A DNA stretch of 64,000 nt from Arachis hypogaea (GCF_003086295.3 NC_092042.1:41711419-41775418), one strand, 5' to 3'. Shown: positions 9,645 to 23,197, counted from the stretch's first letter. Notes: generated by a model not told the origin, from the letters alone. Program-made: numbers and translations.

Positions 9645-12520
9645 ACTAAAGGCACTGCCGCCCACTCTCAAGTATGTATATTTAGGAGAGAATGAAAGTT
9701 ATCCAGTGATCATAAACTCAGCCCTCAACCAAGAACAAGGGGAGGAATTACTCCAAGTATTACAAAAGCATAAGGATGCCATTGGATGGACCCTTGCTGA
9801 CTTGAAGGAAATCAGTTCGGCCATATGCATGTATAAGATACTGTTGGAAGATGATGCCAAACCTTCCATTCAACCTCAAAGGAGGCTGAATCCAGTCATG
9901 AAAGAAGTGGTACAGAAGGAAGTCATGAAGCTGTGGCGGGAAGGGGTGATCTACCCAATTTCGGATAGCCCATAGGTCAGCCCCGTCCAAGTGGTCTCCA
10001 AATAAGGAGGAATCACCGTAGTACCCAATGAAAGGAATGAACTAATCCCTACAAGAACCGTCATAGGATGGAGGATGTGCAATTATTACAGAAAACTCAA
10101 TGAAGCCACAAGAAAAGATCACTTCCCACTCCCCTTCATGGATCAGATGCTGTAAAGACTTGCAGGACACGCATATTATTGTTTTCTAGATGGTTATTTA
10201 GGATATAATCAAATAGTGGTTGATCCAAGAGACCAGGAGAAAACATCATTTACTTGCCCATATGGAGTGTTTGCCTACAGGCGCATGCCATTTGGGCTAT
10301 GTAATACACCTGCAACTTTTCAACGCTGCATGCTTTCTATCTTCTCGGATATGATAGAGAAGTTCATTGAAGTCTTTATAGATGACTTTTCAGTATTCGG
10401 GGATTCCTTTCCTAATTGCCTGAATCACCTAGCCTTGGTATTAAAGAGACGTCAAGAGACCAATCTGGTCTTGAATTGGGAAAAATGCCACTTTATGGTG
10501 ACAGAAGGAATAGTCCTTAGCCATAAAGTTTCTAACCAAGGCATCGAGGTAGACAGAGCTAAGGTGGAACTAATTGAAAAATTACCCCCACCAAGTGATG
10601 TCAAGGCAATTAGGAGCTTTTTAGGGCATGCTAGCTTTTACAGAAGATTTATTAAAGATTTTTCAAAGATAGCCAAGCCCTTAAGCAATCTCCTTGTGTC
10701 TGATACACCATATATCTTTGATGAGAAGTGCATGCTAGCATTTGAAAACTTAAAAAAGAAGCTTTCTTCAGCTCCTATCATTACCCCACCTGATTGGAAC
10801 TTACCATTAGAACTGATGTGTGATGCATCTGATTTTGCAGTTGGGGCAGTATTAGGACAGAGGAAAGATAATTTGGTGCATGTCATATACTATGCCAGCA
10901 ATGTCCTCAATGACACTCAAAGAAATTATACCACTACTTAAAAGGAGCTGTTGGCAATAGTTTTTGCATTTGACAAGTTTAGATCATACCTCATTGGCTC
11001 TAAAGTGATTGTTTTCACTGACCACAAAGCACTTAAATATCTGTTTGCCAAACAGGAATCAAAACCAAGACTGATAAGATGGATCTTGTTGTTGCAGGAA
11101 TTCAATATTGAGATTAGAGACAAAAAGGGTGTGGAGAACAAGGTAGCAGATCATCTATCCAGGATCCCTTGTGAGAAAAGTTGTACACATGATACAAGTG
11201 TAAATGAGTTCTTTCCAGATGAGAAGTTAATGTTGGTTCACAAGGCACCCTGGTTTGCAGGTATTACCAATTTTAAGGCAACTGGTGACTTGCCTCCTGG
11301 AATCAACAAACATCAAAAAAGAAAACTCATTAATGATGCTAAATATTCTATTTGGGATGAGCCATATCTCTTTAAGAAGAGCTCAAATGGAATCCTTAGG
11401 AGGTGCATTTCAGAAGAAGAGGGATGAGAGGTCCTATGGAATTGCCATAGTTTTAGCTATGGAGGTCATTTTGGAGGAGAAAGAACCGCAGCAAAGGTAC
11501 TGCAATGTGGGTTCTTCTGTCCTACTATCTTCAAGGATGCCAAGGAACTGGTGAGGAGCTGCGATGAGTGTCAAAGGGCTGGAAATCTTCCCAAGAGAAA
11601 TGAGATGCCACAGCAGTTTATCTTAGAACTCAAACTGTTTGATGTATGGGGGATCGACTTCATAGGACCATTCCCAACCTCATATTCGAACAAGTATATT
11701 TTGGTGGCAGTGGACTATGTATCTAAGTGGGTGGAGGCCGTGGAAACCCCAACAAATGACAACAAGGTGGTCATGAACTTTCTTAGAAAGAATATCTTTA
11801 GCAGATTTGGAGTTCCATGAGCCCTCATCAGTGACGGAGGGAGTCATTTTTGCAACAGACCATTGGAGACTCTATTCCTAAGATATGGAGTGAAGCATAA
11901 GGTTGCCACACCTTATCATTCCCAAACAAGTGGGCAAACCGAGATATCCAACAGAGAGTTAAAAAGGATCTTGGAAAAGATTGTGGGGGCATCAAGAAAG
12001 GACTGGGCGAAAAAGTTGGATGATGCACTTTGGGCATATAGGACAGCCTTCAAAACACCAATTGGGATGTTCCCATATCAACTGGTGTATGGAAAGGCCT
12101 GTCACTTACCATTAGAGCTGGAGCACAAAGCCTTTGGGGCTCTCAAGATACTAAACCTCGACAGCACTGCTGCAGGTGAAAAAAGGTCTTACAGCTAGAA
12201 GAACTGGAGAAGTTTAGGTCTCAAGCCTATGAAAACACCAAGATCTATAAGGAAAAAGCAACAACGAGACATGATCTCAACCTGACACCAAGAAGTTTCG
12301 AAGAAGGACAGCAAGTACTCCTCTACAACTCCAAACTGAGACTCTTCCCTGGAAAACTCAAATCAAGGTGGTCGGGACCCTTTCTGGTCACAAAGGTCTC
12401 ACTTTATGGGCACATAGAAATCATGGAAGAAAACTCAAGGAGGACATTCACTGTGAATGAGTAAAGACTCAAACACTACTTGGGCAACATGGGGGAAGGC
12501 AACCCAACTTGAGGTAGTTT
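9613..12520 (+). pseudogene. Element B RT, RNase H and integrase (broken)
   Basis: A second frame continues pol from 9613 with stops at 9973 (TAG), 10003 (TAA), 10153 (TAA), 10939 (TAA), 11425 (TGA) and 11818 (TGA), then shifts frame near 12180. RT: the GWRMC block near 10070, [12 protein letters not shown] near 10275 and the catalytic FIDDFS near 10375. RNase H: CDASDFAVGAVLG near 10820 and [10 protein letters not shown] near 11015. Integrase: a zinc-binding region with [11 protein letters not shown] near 11560, [10 protein letters not shown] near 11645, ISDGG near 11830 and NRELKRILE near 11955, giving the D, D and E positions. A GPF/Y-like tail (WSGPFLVTKV) lies near 12370 and no chromodomain follows. 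These features fit the Athila lineage. It cannot make an active polyprotein as it stands. Confidence 0.88.
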
Positions 12521-13680
12521 TCTTTTCATTATTATCTCAATAAAAGATTCAAGTAGAGTTCTCTGTATTGTGAAGAACTAAGTTTGGTGTTGCACACCAA
12601 CACAATCTAAAGGTAAATGTGGAACTCTAAGTTTGGTGTTCTACCAAAGACTCCATCTGAAGATCGCATTGCAACCCTTCAAAGATAAAGCATTAACTCT
12701 AACAATCAGAGAAACTACTTGACAGATGTTTGATTTCTAGTTCATAGTTTGCTTTTCTAGTTTATAGTTGTCTTCTTAATGAAAGCACATAAGGTTTCTG
12801 CATGTATTCAATTTGCTGCATTAGGCAAGGAACTAAGTTTGGTGTTCACACACCAAATTAAGTTCAGAAATTCACAAGCATACATGCATGCTAACTGTTT
12901 TTTTTTTTCAAGTGCTTGGGGAACAAGCAACTTCCAATGTTTTTACAGGAATTCAATCAATCCCTTGAAATAACCATACACCATCATCCAAGGAGACAGA
13001 TAAAGATGCAAAAGCTAGGATGATGATGACAAGGAGGAAACAGGAAGACATCAAGAGGTTGTATTGTATTTAACTGTCTCTGAGTTGTAGTACTTTAATT
13101 GGTAGTATAATTGAATCTTATTCTTAGGGACATTCATATTCTGCTCGTTCCCCTTTATTCACCTATCGGGGTTGTTGGTCTAAGTTCCCGGTTTTCATTT
13201 TCACCCTGCTAAAATGTATGCTTGTCCTTTAAGCTAAATAAAAGAAAAATATTATGAAAAAACCAGAGTAGGGTTCATCTTGTAAAGCAAGTTCTCAATA
13301 TTTGTGGTGTGGTAATTGATTAGCTAAGTTGGTTCACCAACAAGGTATACAGGAAACTAGATGTTCTGAATCATATGCTTGAAGCACATTCTATGAGACT
13401 AGCTAAACAACAAGATCCTAATAAGAAAAGGAAGAGAACAATGAGAGTTTGAAAAAGAAAGAAAAAGAATAAGAAATAAGGCTAGGCACCAAGGGTTTGA
13501 ATCTTGAGGCATGTGTCTGTGGTGTTCTTGTGCAAATGATCTGCTTGGATGAATAAGTTCTCAAGAGTGCTTCATCACTTGGTAACTTGGGTTAACTAAC
13601 CCGAGATTATCAGCTGAAAATCCACTATCAAGAGCAACCTTGCTACAAAACACTTAGTAACCCAAAGAGGTGCTGGACAT
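12521..13680 (+). other. Element B region downstream of pol, up to the C insertion
   Basis: Non-coding as far as I can see. It contains AAGTTTGGTGTT at about 12571, 12629 and 12833 and a hairpin-like GTGCTTGGGGAACAAGCAAC near 12912. No env-like ORF is recognisable. The same region resumes at 24843 after element C. Confidence 0.6.
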
Positions 13681-15334
13681 CGGTGCACGAAATTGTGATC
13701 ATCAACAATGGCGCCAATAAACAATGGCGCCAATAAACTTGGTAGCGCTCTCAAACGTGAATCACACTTTGTCACAACTCCGCACAACTAACGAGCAAGT
13801 GCACTGTGTCGTCCAAGTAATACCTTACGTGAGTAAGGTCGATCCCACGGAGATTGTTGGTATGAAGCAAGCTATGGTCATCTTGTAAATCTCAGTTAGG
13901 CGGATAATAAATGGTTATGGAGTTTTTGAATAATAATAATAAATAAACAGAAAATAAAAATAGAGATACTTATGTAAATCATTGGTGAGAATTTCAGATA
14001 AGTATATGGAGATGCTTTGTCCCTGCTGGATCTCTGTTTTCCTACTACCTTCCTTCAATCCTTCTTATTCCTTTCCGTGGCAAGCTGTATGTAGGGCATC
14101 ACCATTGTCAATGGCTACACCCCATCCTCTCAGTGAAAATGGTCCAAATGCTCTGGTCACAGCACGGCTAATCATCTGTCGGTTCTCGATCATGTCGGAA
14201 TAAAATCCATTCATTCTTTTGCGTTTGTCATCACGCCCAACAATCGCGAGTTTGAAGCTCGTCACAGTCATTCAATCCCTGAATCCTACTCGGAATACCA
14301 TAGACAAGGTTTAGACTTTCTAGATTCTCATGAATGCCGCCATCAATTCTAGCTTCTACCATGAAGATTCTAATTAAGGAATCCAAGAGATATGCGCTCG
14401 GTCTAAGGTAGAACGGAAGTGGTTGTCAATCACGCGTTCATAGGTGAGAATGATGATGAGTGTCACGGATCATCACATTCATCATGTTGAAGTGCAACGA
14501 ATATCTTAGAACAAGAATAAGTTGAATTGAATAGAAAATAGTAGTAATTGCATTAAAACTCGAGGTACAGCAGAGCTCCACACCCTTAATCTATGGTGTG
14601 TAGAAACTTCACTGTTGAAAATACATAAGTGATGAAGGTCCAGGCATGGCTGAGAGGCCAGCCTCCAAAACATGCTCAAAGGATCAAAATACAATCCAAG
14701 ATGTCTAATACAATAATAAAATGTCCTATTTATACTAGACTAGCTACTAGGGTTTACAGAAGTAAGTAATTGATGCAGAAATCCACTTTTGGGGCCCACT
14801 TGGTGTGTGCTTGGGCTAAGCTTGAGCTTTAGATGTGCAGAGGCTTCTTTTGAAGTTGAACGCCAAGTTGTAACGTGTTTTTGGCGTTCAACTCTGGTTT
14901 GTGACGTGTTTCTGGTGTTTGACTCCAGAATGCAGCATGGAACTGGCGTTGAGCGCCAGATTTCGTCATCTAATCTCGAATAAAGTATGGATTATTATAT
15001 ATTTCTGGAATGCTGTGGATATTTACTTTCCAACGCCGTTGAGAGCGCACCATTTGGATTTCTGTAGCTCCAAAAATTATATTTCGAGTGCAGGGAGGTC
15101 AGAATCCAACAGCATCAGCAGTCCTTTTGTCAGCCTCCAGTCAGAGTTTTGCTCAGGTCTCTCAATTTCAGCCAGAAAATACCTGAAATCACAGAAAAAC
15201 ACAAAAACTCATAGTAAAGTCCAGAAATGTGATTTTAGCATAAAAATTAATGAAAACATCCCTAAAAGAAGCTAGATCCTACTAAAAATTACCTAAAAAC
15301 AATGCCAAAAAGCGTATAAATTATCCGCTCATCA
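13681..15334 (-). repeat. 3' LTR of element C
   Basis: On the plus strand it runs from CGGTGCACGAAATTG to TATCCGCTCATCA. It is 1654 bp and closely similar to the right LTR. It has a private 16-bp tandem duplication near 13706-13740 (CAATGGCGCCAATAAA twice). The phased palindromes lie at about 14855-14960 and the TATA box near 14726-14735 on the minus strand. Confidence 0.9.
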
Positions 15335-15371
15335 CAACACCAAACTTAAATTGTTGCTTGTCCCCAAGCAA
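15335..15371 (-). promoter_or_regulatory. Stem-loop/PPT region before 3' LTR of C
   Basis: On the minus strand TTGCTTGGGGACAAGCAA and then AAGTTTGGTGTTG directly precede the LTR start. It is the same layout as in A and E. Confidence 0.65.
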
Positions 15372-16429
15372 CTGAAAATCAAATAGGATAAAAAGAAGAG
15401 AATATACTATAAATCCCAAAATCTCAATGAATATTAGTTCTAAATTAGATGAGCGGGACTTGTAGCTTTTTGTTTCTAAATAGTTTTGGTATCTCACTTT
15501 TTTCTTTGAAGTTTAGAATGATTGGCATCTCTAGGAACTTAGAATTTCAGATAGTGTTATTGATTCTCCTAGTTAAGTATGTTGATTCTTGAACACAAGT
15601 ACTTTTATGCGTCTTGGCCGTGGCCCTAAGCACTTTGTCTTCCAGTATTACCACCGGATACATAAATGCCACAGACACATAACTAGGTGAACCTTTTCAG
15701 ATTGTGACTCAGCTTTGCTAAAGTCCCCAATTAGAGGTGTCCAGAGTTCTTAAGCACACTCTTTTTGCTTTGGATCACGACTTTAACCACTCAGTCTCAA
15801 GCTTTTCACTTGGACCTGCATGCCACAAGTACATGGTTAGGGACAGCTTGAATTAGCCGCTTAGGCCTGGATTTTATTTCCTTGGGCCCTCCTATCCATT
15901 GATGCTCAAATCCTTGGATCCTTTTTACCCTTGCCTTTTGGTTTTAAGGGCTATTGGCTTTTTCTTCTTGCTTTTTCTTTTTCTTTCTATTTTTTTCACC
16001 ACTTTTTTTCCGCAAGCTTTTGCTTTTTTTTCACTGCTTTTTCTTGCTTCAAGAATCAATTTTATGATTTTTCAGATTATCAATAACATTTCTCTTTGTT
16101 CATCATTCTTTCAAGAGCCAACAATTTTAACATTCAAAAACAACAAGATCAAAAATATGCACTGTTCAAGCATTCATTCAGAAAGCAAAAAGTATTGTCA
16201 CCACATCAATATAATTAAACTAAATTCAAGGATGAATTTGAAACTCATGTACTTCTTGTTCTTTTGTATTAAAACATTTTTCATTTAAGAGAGGTGAAGG
16301 ATTTATGGAATTATTCATAGCCTTAAAACATAGTTACTAAATACTAATGATCGTGTAGTGAAGACTCAAAACATAGATAAACATATAGCATAAAATCGAA
16401 AAACAGAAAGATAAGAACAAGGAAGTTAA

Positions 16430-16802
16430 GGAATGAGTCCACCTTAGTGATGGTGGCGCTCTCTTGAAGAACCAATGGTGCTTTGAGCTCCTCTATGTCT
16501 CTTCCTTGCCTTTGTTGCTTGATCCCTAGTAATTTTGGTGCTCATATCCTTAGTTGCTCCCAATAATAGTGTGGAGGAAAATGTATCCCTTGAGGTATCT
16601 CAAGGATTTCTTGATGAGAGAATTTCTCATGCTCTTATTGAGGACCATGAGTGGGCTCTCTTGATTTGCAGTCAAATGCTCTATTACTGAGCTATGGACC
16701 CTTGAGATGAATCTCTCCATCTCCCATGACTCAGAGGTGCAAGCAATTGTCTTTCCTTTTCTTCTCTTTTTTTTTTGAGGTTTCTCTGGTCTTAGGTGCC
16801 AT
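16430..16802 (-). pseudogene. Shortened second ORF of element C with inserted tRNA-Cys half
   Basis: On the minus strand it begins ATGGCACCTAAGACC at 16802, matching the start of A's second ORF (4142), and ends near 16440 in sequence like 5240-5290 of A. Most of the conserved middle domain is missing. In its place, after the TTCATCTC that corresponds to about 4225-4235 in A, stands a tRNA-Cys fragment (16701-16658). The text then rejoins the second ORF at the equivalent of about 5040 (AAGAAATCC.TGAGAT.CCTCAAGG). The frame is not open. Confidence 0.72.
16658..16701 (-). repeat. Truncated tRNA-Cys(GCA) sequence inside element C
   Basis: The minus strand reads GGGTCCATAGCTCAGTA, then AGAGCATTTGACTGCAAATC, matching the 5' end, D arm, anticodon stem and GCA anticodon of plant tRNA-Cys. 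The T arm and acceptor 3' side are absent, so it cannot be a working tRNA gene. The same fragment is at 38725-38770 in element E. Confidence 0.85.
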
Positions 16803-17110
16803 CAATGGTCATGGAAAAACAAAAAGCTATGCTTTTACCACACCAAACTTAGAATATTGCTCGTCCTCGAGCAAAAGAAGAAAGAATAGAAGAAGAAGAA
16901 GATATGAAGGAGAGGGAGAGAGGTTTGTGTTTCGGCCATTTAGGGTGGGTTTGGGTGGGAAGGATGGATGGATGTGAGTGGTGAAGAGGTGATGAGGAAG
17001 AGAGATTGAGGTGATTGGTGACGAAGAGAGAAGGTGAGTTAAGGTAGGTGGGGATCCTGTGGGGTCCACAGATCCTGAGGTGTCAAGGATTTAACATCCC
17101 TGCACCAATT

Positions 17111-17380
17111 GGGCGTGTAAAACGCCCTATGCATGCAATCCTAGCGTTCAACGCTATATTGATGCTTGTTTCTGGCGTTAAACGCCAGTTCTATGCTTGT
17201 TTTGGGCGTTCAACGCCAGTCTGCAGTATGTTTCTGGCGTTGAACGCCAGCTTTCCTCAGTGTACAATCCTGGCGTTTAAACGCCAGATTGCTGCTGTTT
17301 CTGGAATTCAACACCAGATCCATGCTCTGTTCTGGCGTTGAACGCCAGCCAGATGCTCCTTACTAGCGTTTAAACGCCAG
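17111..17380 (-). repeat. Array of nine GGCGTTNAACGCC palindromes in element C
   Basis: Units begin near 17111, 17141, 17172, 17203, 17234, 17270, 17301, 17332 and 17363, a period of about 31 bp. The position is the same as in A and E, between gag-protease and second ORF. Several units have decayed arms, for example CTGGAATTCAACACCAG at 17301. Confidence 0.92.
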
Positions 17381-17608
17381 TAAGCCCTTCCTCCAAGGTG
17401 TGCTGTTTCTTCTGCTATTTTTTATTCTGTTTTTAATTTTAGTATTTGTTTTGTGACTCCACATGATCATGAACCTAATAAAACATAAAAGAACAGTAAA
17501 AATAAAAATAGAATTAGATAAATAAAAATTGGGTTGCCTCCCAATAAGCACTTCTTTAATGTCAATAGCTTGACAGTGGGCTCTCATGGAGCCTCACAGG
17601 TGATCAGG

Positions 17609-19930
17609 TCAATGTTGTTGACTCCCAACACCAAACTTAGAGTTTGAATGTGGGGGTTCAACACCAAACTTAGAGTTTGGTTGTAGCCTCCCAACACCAA
17701 ACTTAGAGTTTGATTGTGGGGGCTTTGTTTGACTCTGTATTGAGAGAAGCTTTTCGTGCTTCCTCTCCATGGTTGCAAAGGAGTATCCTTGAGCTTTAAA
17801 CACAAGGTATTTCCCATTCAATTGAAAGGACTAGCTCTCCTCTGTCAACATCAATCACAGCTCCGCTGGGGCTAGGAAAGGTCTTCCAAGGATGATGCAT
17901 TCATCCTCCTCCTTCCTAGTGTCTAAGATTATGAAATCAGCAGGGATGTAAAGACCTTCAACCTTCACTAACACGTCTTCTACCAATTCATAAGCTTGTC
18001 TTACTGACTTGTCTACCAATTGTAATGAGAATATGGTAGGCTGTACCTCAATGATCCCCAGCTTCTCCATTACAGAGAGTGGCATAAGATTTATGCCTGA
18101 CCCTAGGTCACACAGAGCCTTTTCAAATGTCATGGTGCCTATGGTACAGGGTATTAAGAATTTGCCAGGATCTTGTCTCTTTTGAGGTAAAGTTTGTTGA
18201 ACCCATGTATCTAGTTCACTAATGAGCAAGGGAGGTTCACCTTCCCAAGTCTCATTACCAAACAACTTGGCATTCAGCTTCATAATGGCTCCTAGATATT
18301 GAGCAACTTGCTCTCCAGTTACATCTTCATCCTCTTTAGAGGAAGAATAGTCTTTAGAGCTCATGAATGGCAGAAGGAGATTTAATGGGATCTCTATGGT
18401 CTCTATATGACCTTCAGATTCCTTTGGGTTCTCAATAGGGAGCTCCTTCTTGCTTGAGAGACGTCCTATGAGGTATTCCTCATTGGGATTCACGTCCTCT
18501 CTTTCCTCTCTAGGTTCGGCCATGTTGATTATGTCAATGGCCTTGCACTCTCTTTTTGGATTTTCTTCAGTATTGCTTGGGAGAGTACTAGGAGGAGTTT
18601 CAATGATTTTCTTACTCAGCTGGCCCACTTGTGCCTTCAAATTTCTGATGGAGGACCTTGTTTCACTCAATAAACTTAAAGTGGCCTTAAACAGATCAGA
18701 GACTATGTATGCTAAGTTAGAGAAGCTCTTCTCATAATTCTCTATCTGTTGCTGAGATGATGATGGAAAAAGCTTGCTATTGCTGCGCCTATTTCTTCCA
18801 CCATTATTAAAGCCTTGTTGAGGCTTTTGTTGATCCTTTCATGAGAAATTTGGATGATTTATCCATGATGAATTATAGGTATTTCTATAAAATTCACCCA
18901 TGTAATTTACCTCTGCCATTGCAAGGTTCTCAAGATCATTAGCTTCTTTTTCAGAAGATGCATCTTTAATACTGTTGGATGTATTTTGCCATCCATTCAG
19001 ACTTTGAGAAATCATGTTGACTTGCTGAGTCAACATTTTGTTCTGAGCCAATATGGCATTCAGAGCATCAATTTCAATAACTCCTTTCCTTTGAGGCATC
19101 CCATTATTCATGGAATTTCTCTCAGAAGTGTACATGAACTGGTTATTTGCAACCATGTCAATAAGTTCTTGAGCTTCTGCAGGAATTTTCTTTAGGTGAA
19201 TGGATCCACCTGCAAAATGGTCCAGTGACATCTTAGAGAACTTAGAAAGACCATAATAGAATATATCCAAAAGGGTCCACTCTGAAACCATGTTAGAAGG
19301 ACACCTTTTGGTCATCTGCTTGTATCTTTCCCAAGCTTCATAGAGGGATTCACCATCTTTTTGTTTGAAGGTCTGAACATCCACTCTAAGCTTGCTCAGC
19401 TTTTGAGGAGGAAAGAACTTAGCCAAGAAGGCCGCGACCAGCTTATCCCATGAGTCCAGACTATCTTTAGGCTATGAGTCCAACCATGTTCTAGCTTTGC
19501 CTCTTACAGCAAAAAGGAAAAGCATGAGCGTGTAGACTTCAGGATCTACTCCATTAGTCTTTACAGTCTCACAGATCTGCAAGAAGTCAGTTAAAAACTG
19601 ATAGGGATCTTCTGATGGAAGTCCATGGAACTTGCAGTTCTGTTGCATTAGAGCAACTAGTTGAGGTTTCAGCTCAAAATTGTTTGCTCCAATGGTAGGG
19701 ATTGAGATGCTTCTTCCATCAAACTTGGAAGTAGGTGTAGTATAGTCACCAAGCATCCTCCTTGCATTATTGTTGTTGCGTTCGGCTGCCATATCCTTTC
19801 CTTGTTCAAAAATTTCAGTAAGGTTATCTCTGGGTTGTTGTATTTTAGCTTCTCTTAGTTTTCTCTTCAGAGTCCTTTTAGGTTCCGGATCAGCTTCAAC
19901 AAGAATACTTTTTTCCTTATTCCTGCTCAT
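17609..19930 (-). pseudogene. Gag-protease of element C (broken)
   Basis: It starts at ATG 19930 (MSRNKEKS) and ends after the three SNSKFGV-type repeats at 17609, aligned along its length with the intact protein at 813-3128. Stops occur near 19470 (TAG, where the relatives have Gln in WLDSQPKD) and near 18840 (TGA, where they have Trp in FSWKDQQKP). Near 17850-17870 a one-base loss is followed about 30 bases later by a one-base gain, so the frame is briefly shifted and then restored. The protease motif DLGSGINLMP is intact near 18090. Both stops fit C-to-T or G-to-A changes. Confidence 0.87.
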
Positions 19931-20709
19931 ATGAGAAAGAAGAGAACAGAAAATGAAGAGGAATCCTCTATATCACAGCATAGAGATTCTTTCATGTTAG
20001 TAGAAGAAGAAAGGAATAGAAGAAGGAGAAGAGTTAAGAATCCAAACAAAAGGGGAGGATAGGTTCGAATTCTTGAGATGAAGAGAAGTGTTAGTAAATA
20101 AATAAATAGAAAGAGATGAGAGAGGGAGAAATTCGAAAATTAATTTTGAAAGAGTTAGTGATTTTCGAAAATTAAGAGAAGAAATAAAATTAAAATTAAA
20201 AATTGAAACAATTATATAATTAAAAAGAATTTTGAAAAGGGTGAGGAATTTTCGAAAATTAGAAAGAGAAAAGTAGTTAGGTGGTTTTGAAAAAGATAAG
20301 AAACAAACAAAAAGTCAATGAGTTAGTTGAAAAAGATTTGAAATTCAATTTTGAAAAGATAAGAAGTTAGAAAAGATATTTTGAAAAAAAAATTGAAAAA
20401 GATATTATTTGAAAAGATATAGTTGAAAAAGATTTGAATTTTAAAATTTAAAATTAATTACTTGACTAACAAGAAACTAAAAGATATGATTCTAAAATTT
20501 AAAGATTGAACCTTTTTTAACAAGAAAGTAACAAACTTCAAATTTTTTAATCAATCACATTAATTGTTAGTGAAGTTTCGAAAATTTAAAATAAAATTAA
20601 GAGAAAGATTTTTAAAAAAGGTTTTCAAATTTTCGAAAATCATAAAAAAATGAAAAAAATTGATTTTTGAAAAAGTTTTTGAAAAGATAAGATATATATT
20701 TTTTTAAGG

Positions 20710-22472
20710 GCAATTTTTGTATTTAAATTGTTTCACTCTCAATATTACGCAAATACATTGTTTCACAATCTGATACGTAAATACATTGTTTCACATATCT
20801 ATATAAACCGCTACTGGCAGTAGCGGTTTACAAAAGAACAGAAACCGCTAGTACCAGCCGCGGATTACATGTATGGTGGGTTGTTCATAAACCGCTGCTG
20901 CGAGCAGCGGTTTATGTTGGTTGATTTGCGTGCGTAAACCGCTGGTGCCTATAGCGGTTTACGTTTAGTGTGTGTCATTGGGGTCTCTATATAAACCATG
21001 AAGGGGCCAAATGTGGAGAGGTAGAGTGTTATTTACAAATGGATGGGGAGGATAGTATTAAAAAAATACAATACTCAAAGTATTATATTATATAAATCAA
21101 GACTATTTTTTTTATTCTCATCTCTTTTAAAATTTATAAATAATAAAATAATTTATTTTTAGTCAAAAGTTCACTAAATCATATATTTTTCTCTTTAAAA
21201 ATCACTTCATTCTCTTTTATTTATATAAACCATACAAGAGAGACTAGGAGAGTTTGGAACATGGGTTAGGTTCTTTGCTGCTGATTTGCATTTGAGGTTC
21301 TAGCTAAACGATTTTTTTTATTTGTGCAATTTTATTGTTTTATGCCAAAAAATAAAAACTATTTGTATTTTATAGTTGATTGATTGGATAAATAATAGTG
21401 ATAGCATCATAATTTTGATGAATAAAATAAAAAATATAAATATGCATGTAATAATTTTTTATTTGTATTTATTATTAAAATGAGACTAAATAGCAAATCA
21501 AAGAGGGAGTATCCACGTAGTACTAAAATATATAAACTAAGACTTTTTTTTTATCTTCATCCCTTCTAAAATTCATGAATGATAAAATAATTTGAATAAT
21601 ATCATAAAAAATAGAAGGGATGAAGATAAAAAAAGTATTAGTTTATATATTTTAATACTCTGTGAATACTCCCTCTTTGATTTGATATTTAGTCTCATTT
21701 TAATAATAAATACAAATAAAAAATTATTACATGCATATTTATATTTTTTATTTTATTCATACAAAATTATGATGCTATCACTATTATTTATCCAATCAAT
21801 CAACTATAAAATACAAATAGTTTTTATTTTTTGGCATAAAACAATAAAGTTGCACAAATAAAAAAAATCGTTTAGTTAGAACCTCAAATGCAAATCAGCA
21901 GCAAAGAACACAACCCATGTTCCAAACTCTCCTAGTCTCTCTTGTATGGTTGATATAAATAAAAGAGAATCAAGTGATTTTTAAAGAGAAAAATATATGA
22001 TTTAGTGAACTTTTGACTAAAAATAAATTATTTTATTATTAATAAATTTTAAAAGATATGAGAATAAAAAAAATAGTCTTGATTTATATAATTTAATACT
22101 TTGAGTATTGTATTTTTTTAAAACTATCCTCCCCATCCATTTGTAAATAACACTCTACCTCTCCACATTTGGTCCCTCCATGGTTTATATAGGGACACCA
22201 ATGACACACACTAAACGTAAAAACGCTATAGGCACCAGCGGTTTACGCACACAAATCAACCAACATAAACCGCTGCTGGCAGCAGCGGTTTATGAACAAC
22301 CCACCATACATATAATCCGCGGCTGGTACTAGCGGTTTCTGTTCTTTTGTAAATCGCTACTGTCAGTAGCGGTTTATATAGATATGTAAAACAATGTATT
22401 TACGTATCAGATTGTAAAACAATGTATTTGCGTAATATTAAAAGTGAAATAATTTAAATACGAAAATTGCCC
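20710..22472. mobile_element. 1.76-kb fold-back transposon with arms of about 860 bp
   Basis: The whole element is one imperfect inverted repeat: GGGCAATTTTTGTATTTAAA at the left and its complement ending TTGCCC at the right, with arms that pair almost to the centre. The unpaired loop is only about 21568-21611. Each arm contains several short hairpins of the form AAACCGC...GCGGTTT near 20808-20965 and 22200-22375. Flanks TTTTTTTAA and TTTTATAAA agree at 7 of 9 bases, which would fit a 9-bp target duplication of a Mutator-like element; that class is inference. No transposase ORF is seen. It interrupts the leader of element C. Confidence 0.82.
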
Positions 22473-23172
22473 TTTTATAAATTGAAAATTTGTCTTGACT
22501 CATAAGAAACAATTTATTTTAAAATTTTTTGACTAAGTCAACTCAAATTTTCGAAATTTATGTGAAAAATAAGGAAAACATATTTTTTATTTTTGAATTT
22601 TTAATGAAGAGAGAGAAAAACATAAAAATGATCCAAAACATAAAAATTTTGGATCAAAACACATGATGCATGCAAGAATACTATGGATGTCAAGATGAAC
22701 ACCAAGAACACTTTGAAGATCATGATGAACATCAAGAACATATTTTTGAAAAAATTTTTATGCAAAGAAAACATGCAAGACACCAAACTTAAAAATCTTT
22801 AATGCTTAGATACTATGAATACAAAAATGCACATGAAAAATAACAAAAGACACAAAACAAGAAAACATCAAGATCAAACAAGAAGACTTACCAAGAACAA
22901 CTTGAAGATCATGAAGAACACCATGCATGAATTTTCAAAAAATGCAAAAGTTTTTAAAAACATGCAATTGACATCAAACTCACAAATTGACACTAGACTC
23001 AAACAAGAAACACAAAATATTTGGTTTTTATGATTTTATAAAATTTTTTTTGAAATTTTTTTTTTTGAAAAACAACAACAGAGAAAAATTTTTGAAAGAT
23101 ATTTGAAAACTTTTTAAAAAAAATTACCTAATCTGAGCAACAAGATGAACCTTAGTTGTCCAAACTCGAACA

Positions 23173-23191
23173 ATCCCCGGCAACGGCACCA
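23173..23191 (-). other. tRNA-Asp primer-binding site of element C
   Basis: The minus strand reads TGGTGCCGTTGCCGGGGAT, starting seven bases inside the 5' LTR end. It matches the complement of the 3' end of plant tRNA-Asp (TGGCGCCGTTGCCGGGG) with one change. Confidence 0.8.
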
Positions 23192-23197
23192 AAAACT

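Noticed and set aside
13982..14203. Recurrent 73-codon frame in the LTRs (also at 23487-23708)
   Set aside because: It lies within LTR sequence, is short and not kept open in the other copies of the same LTR (A, E); best seen as chance.
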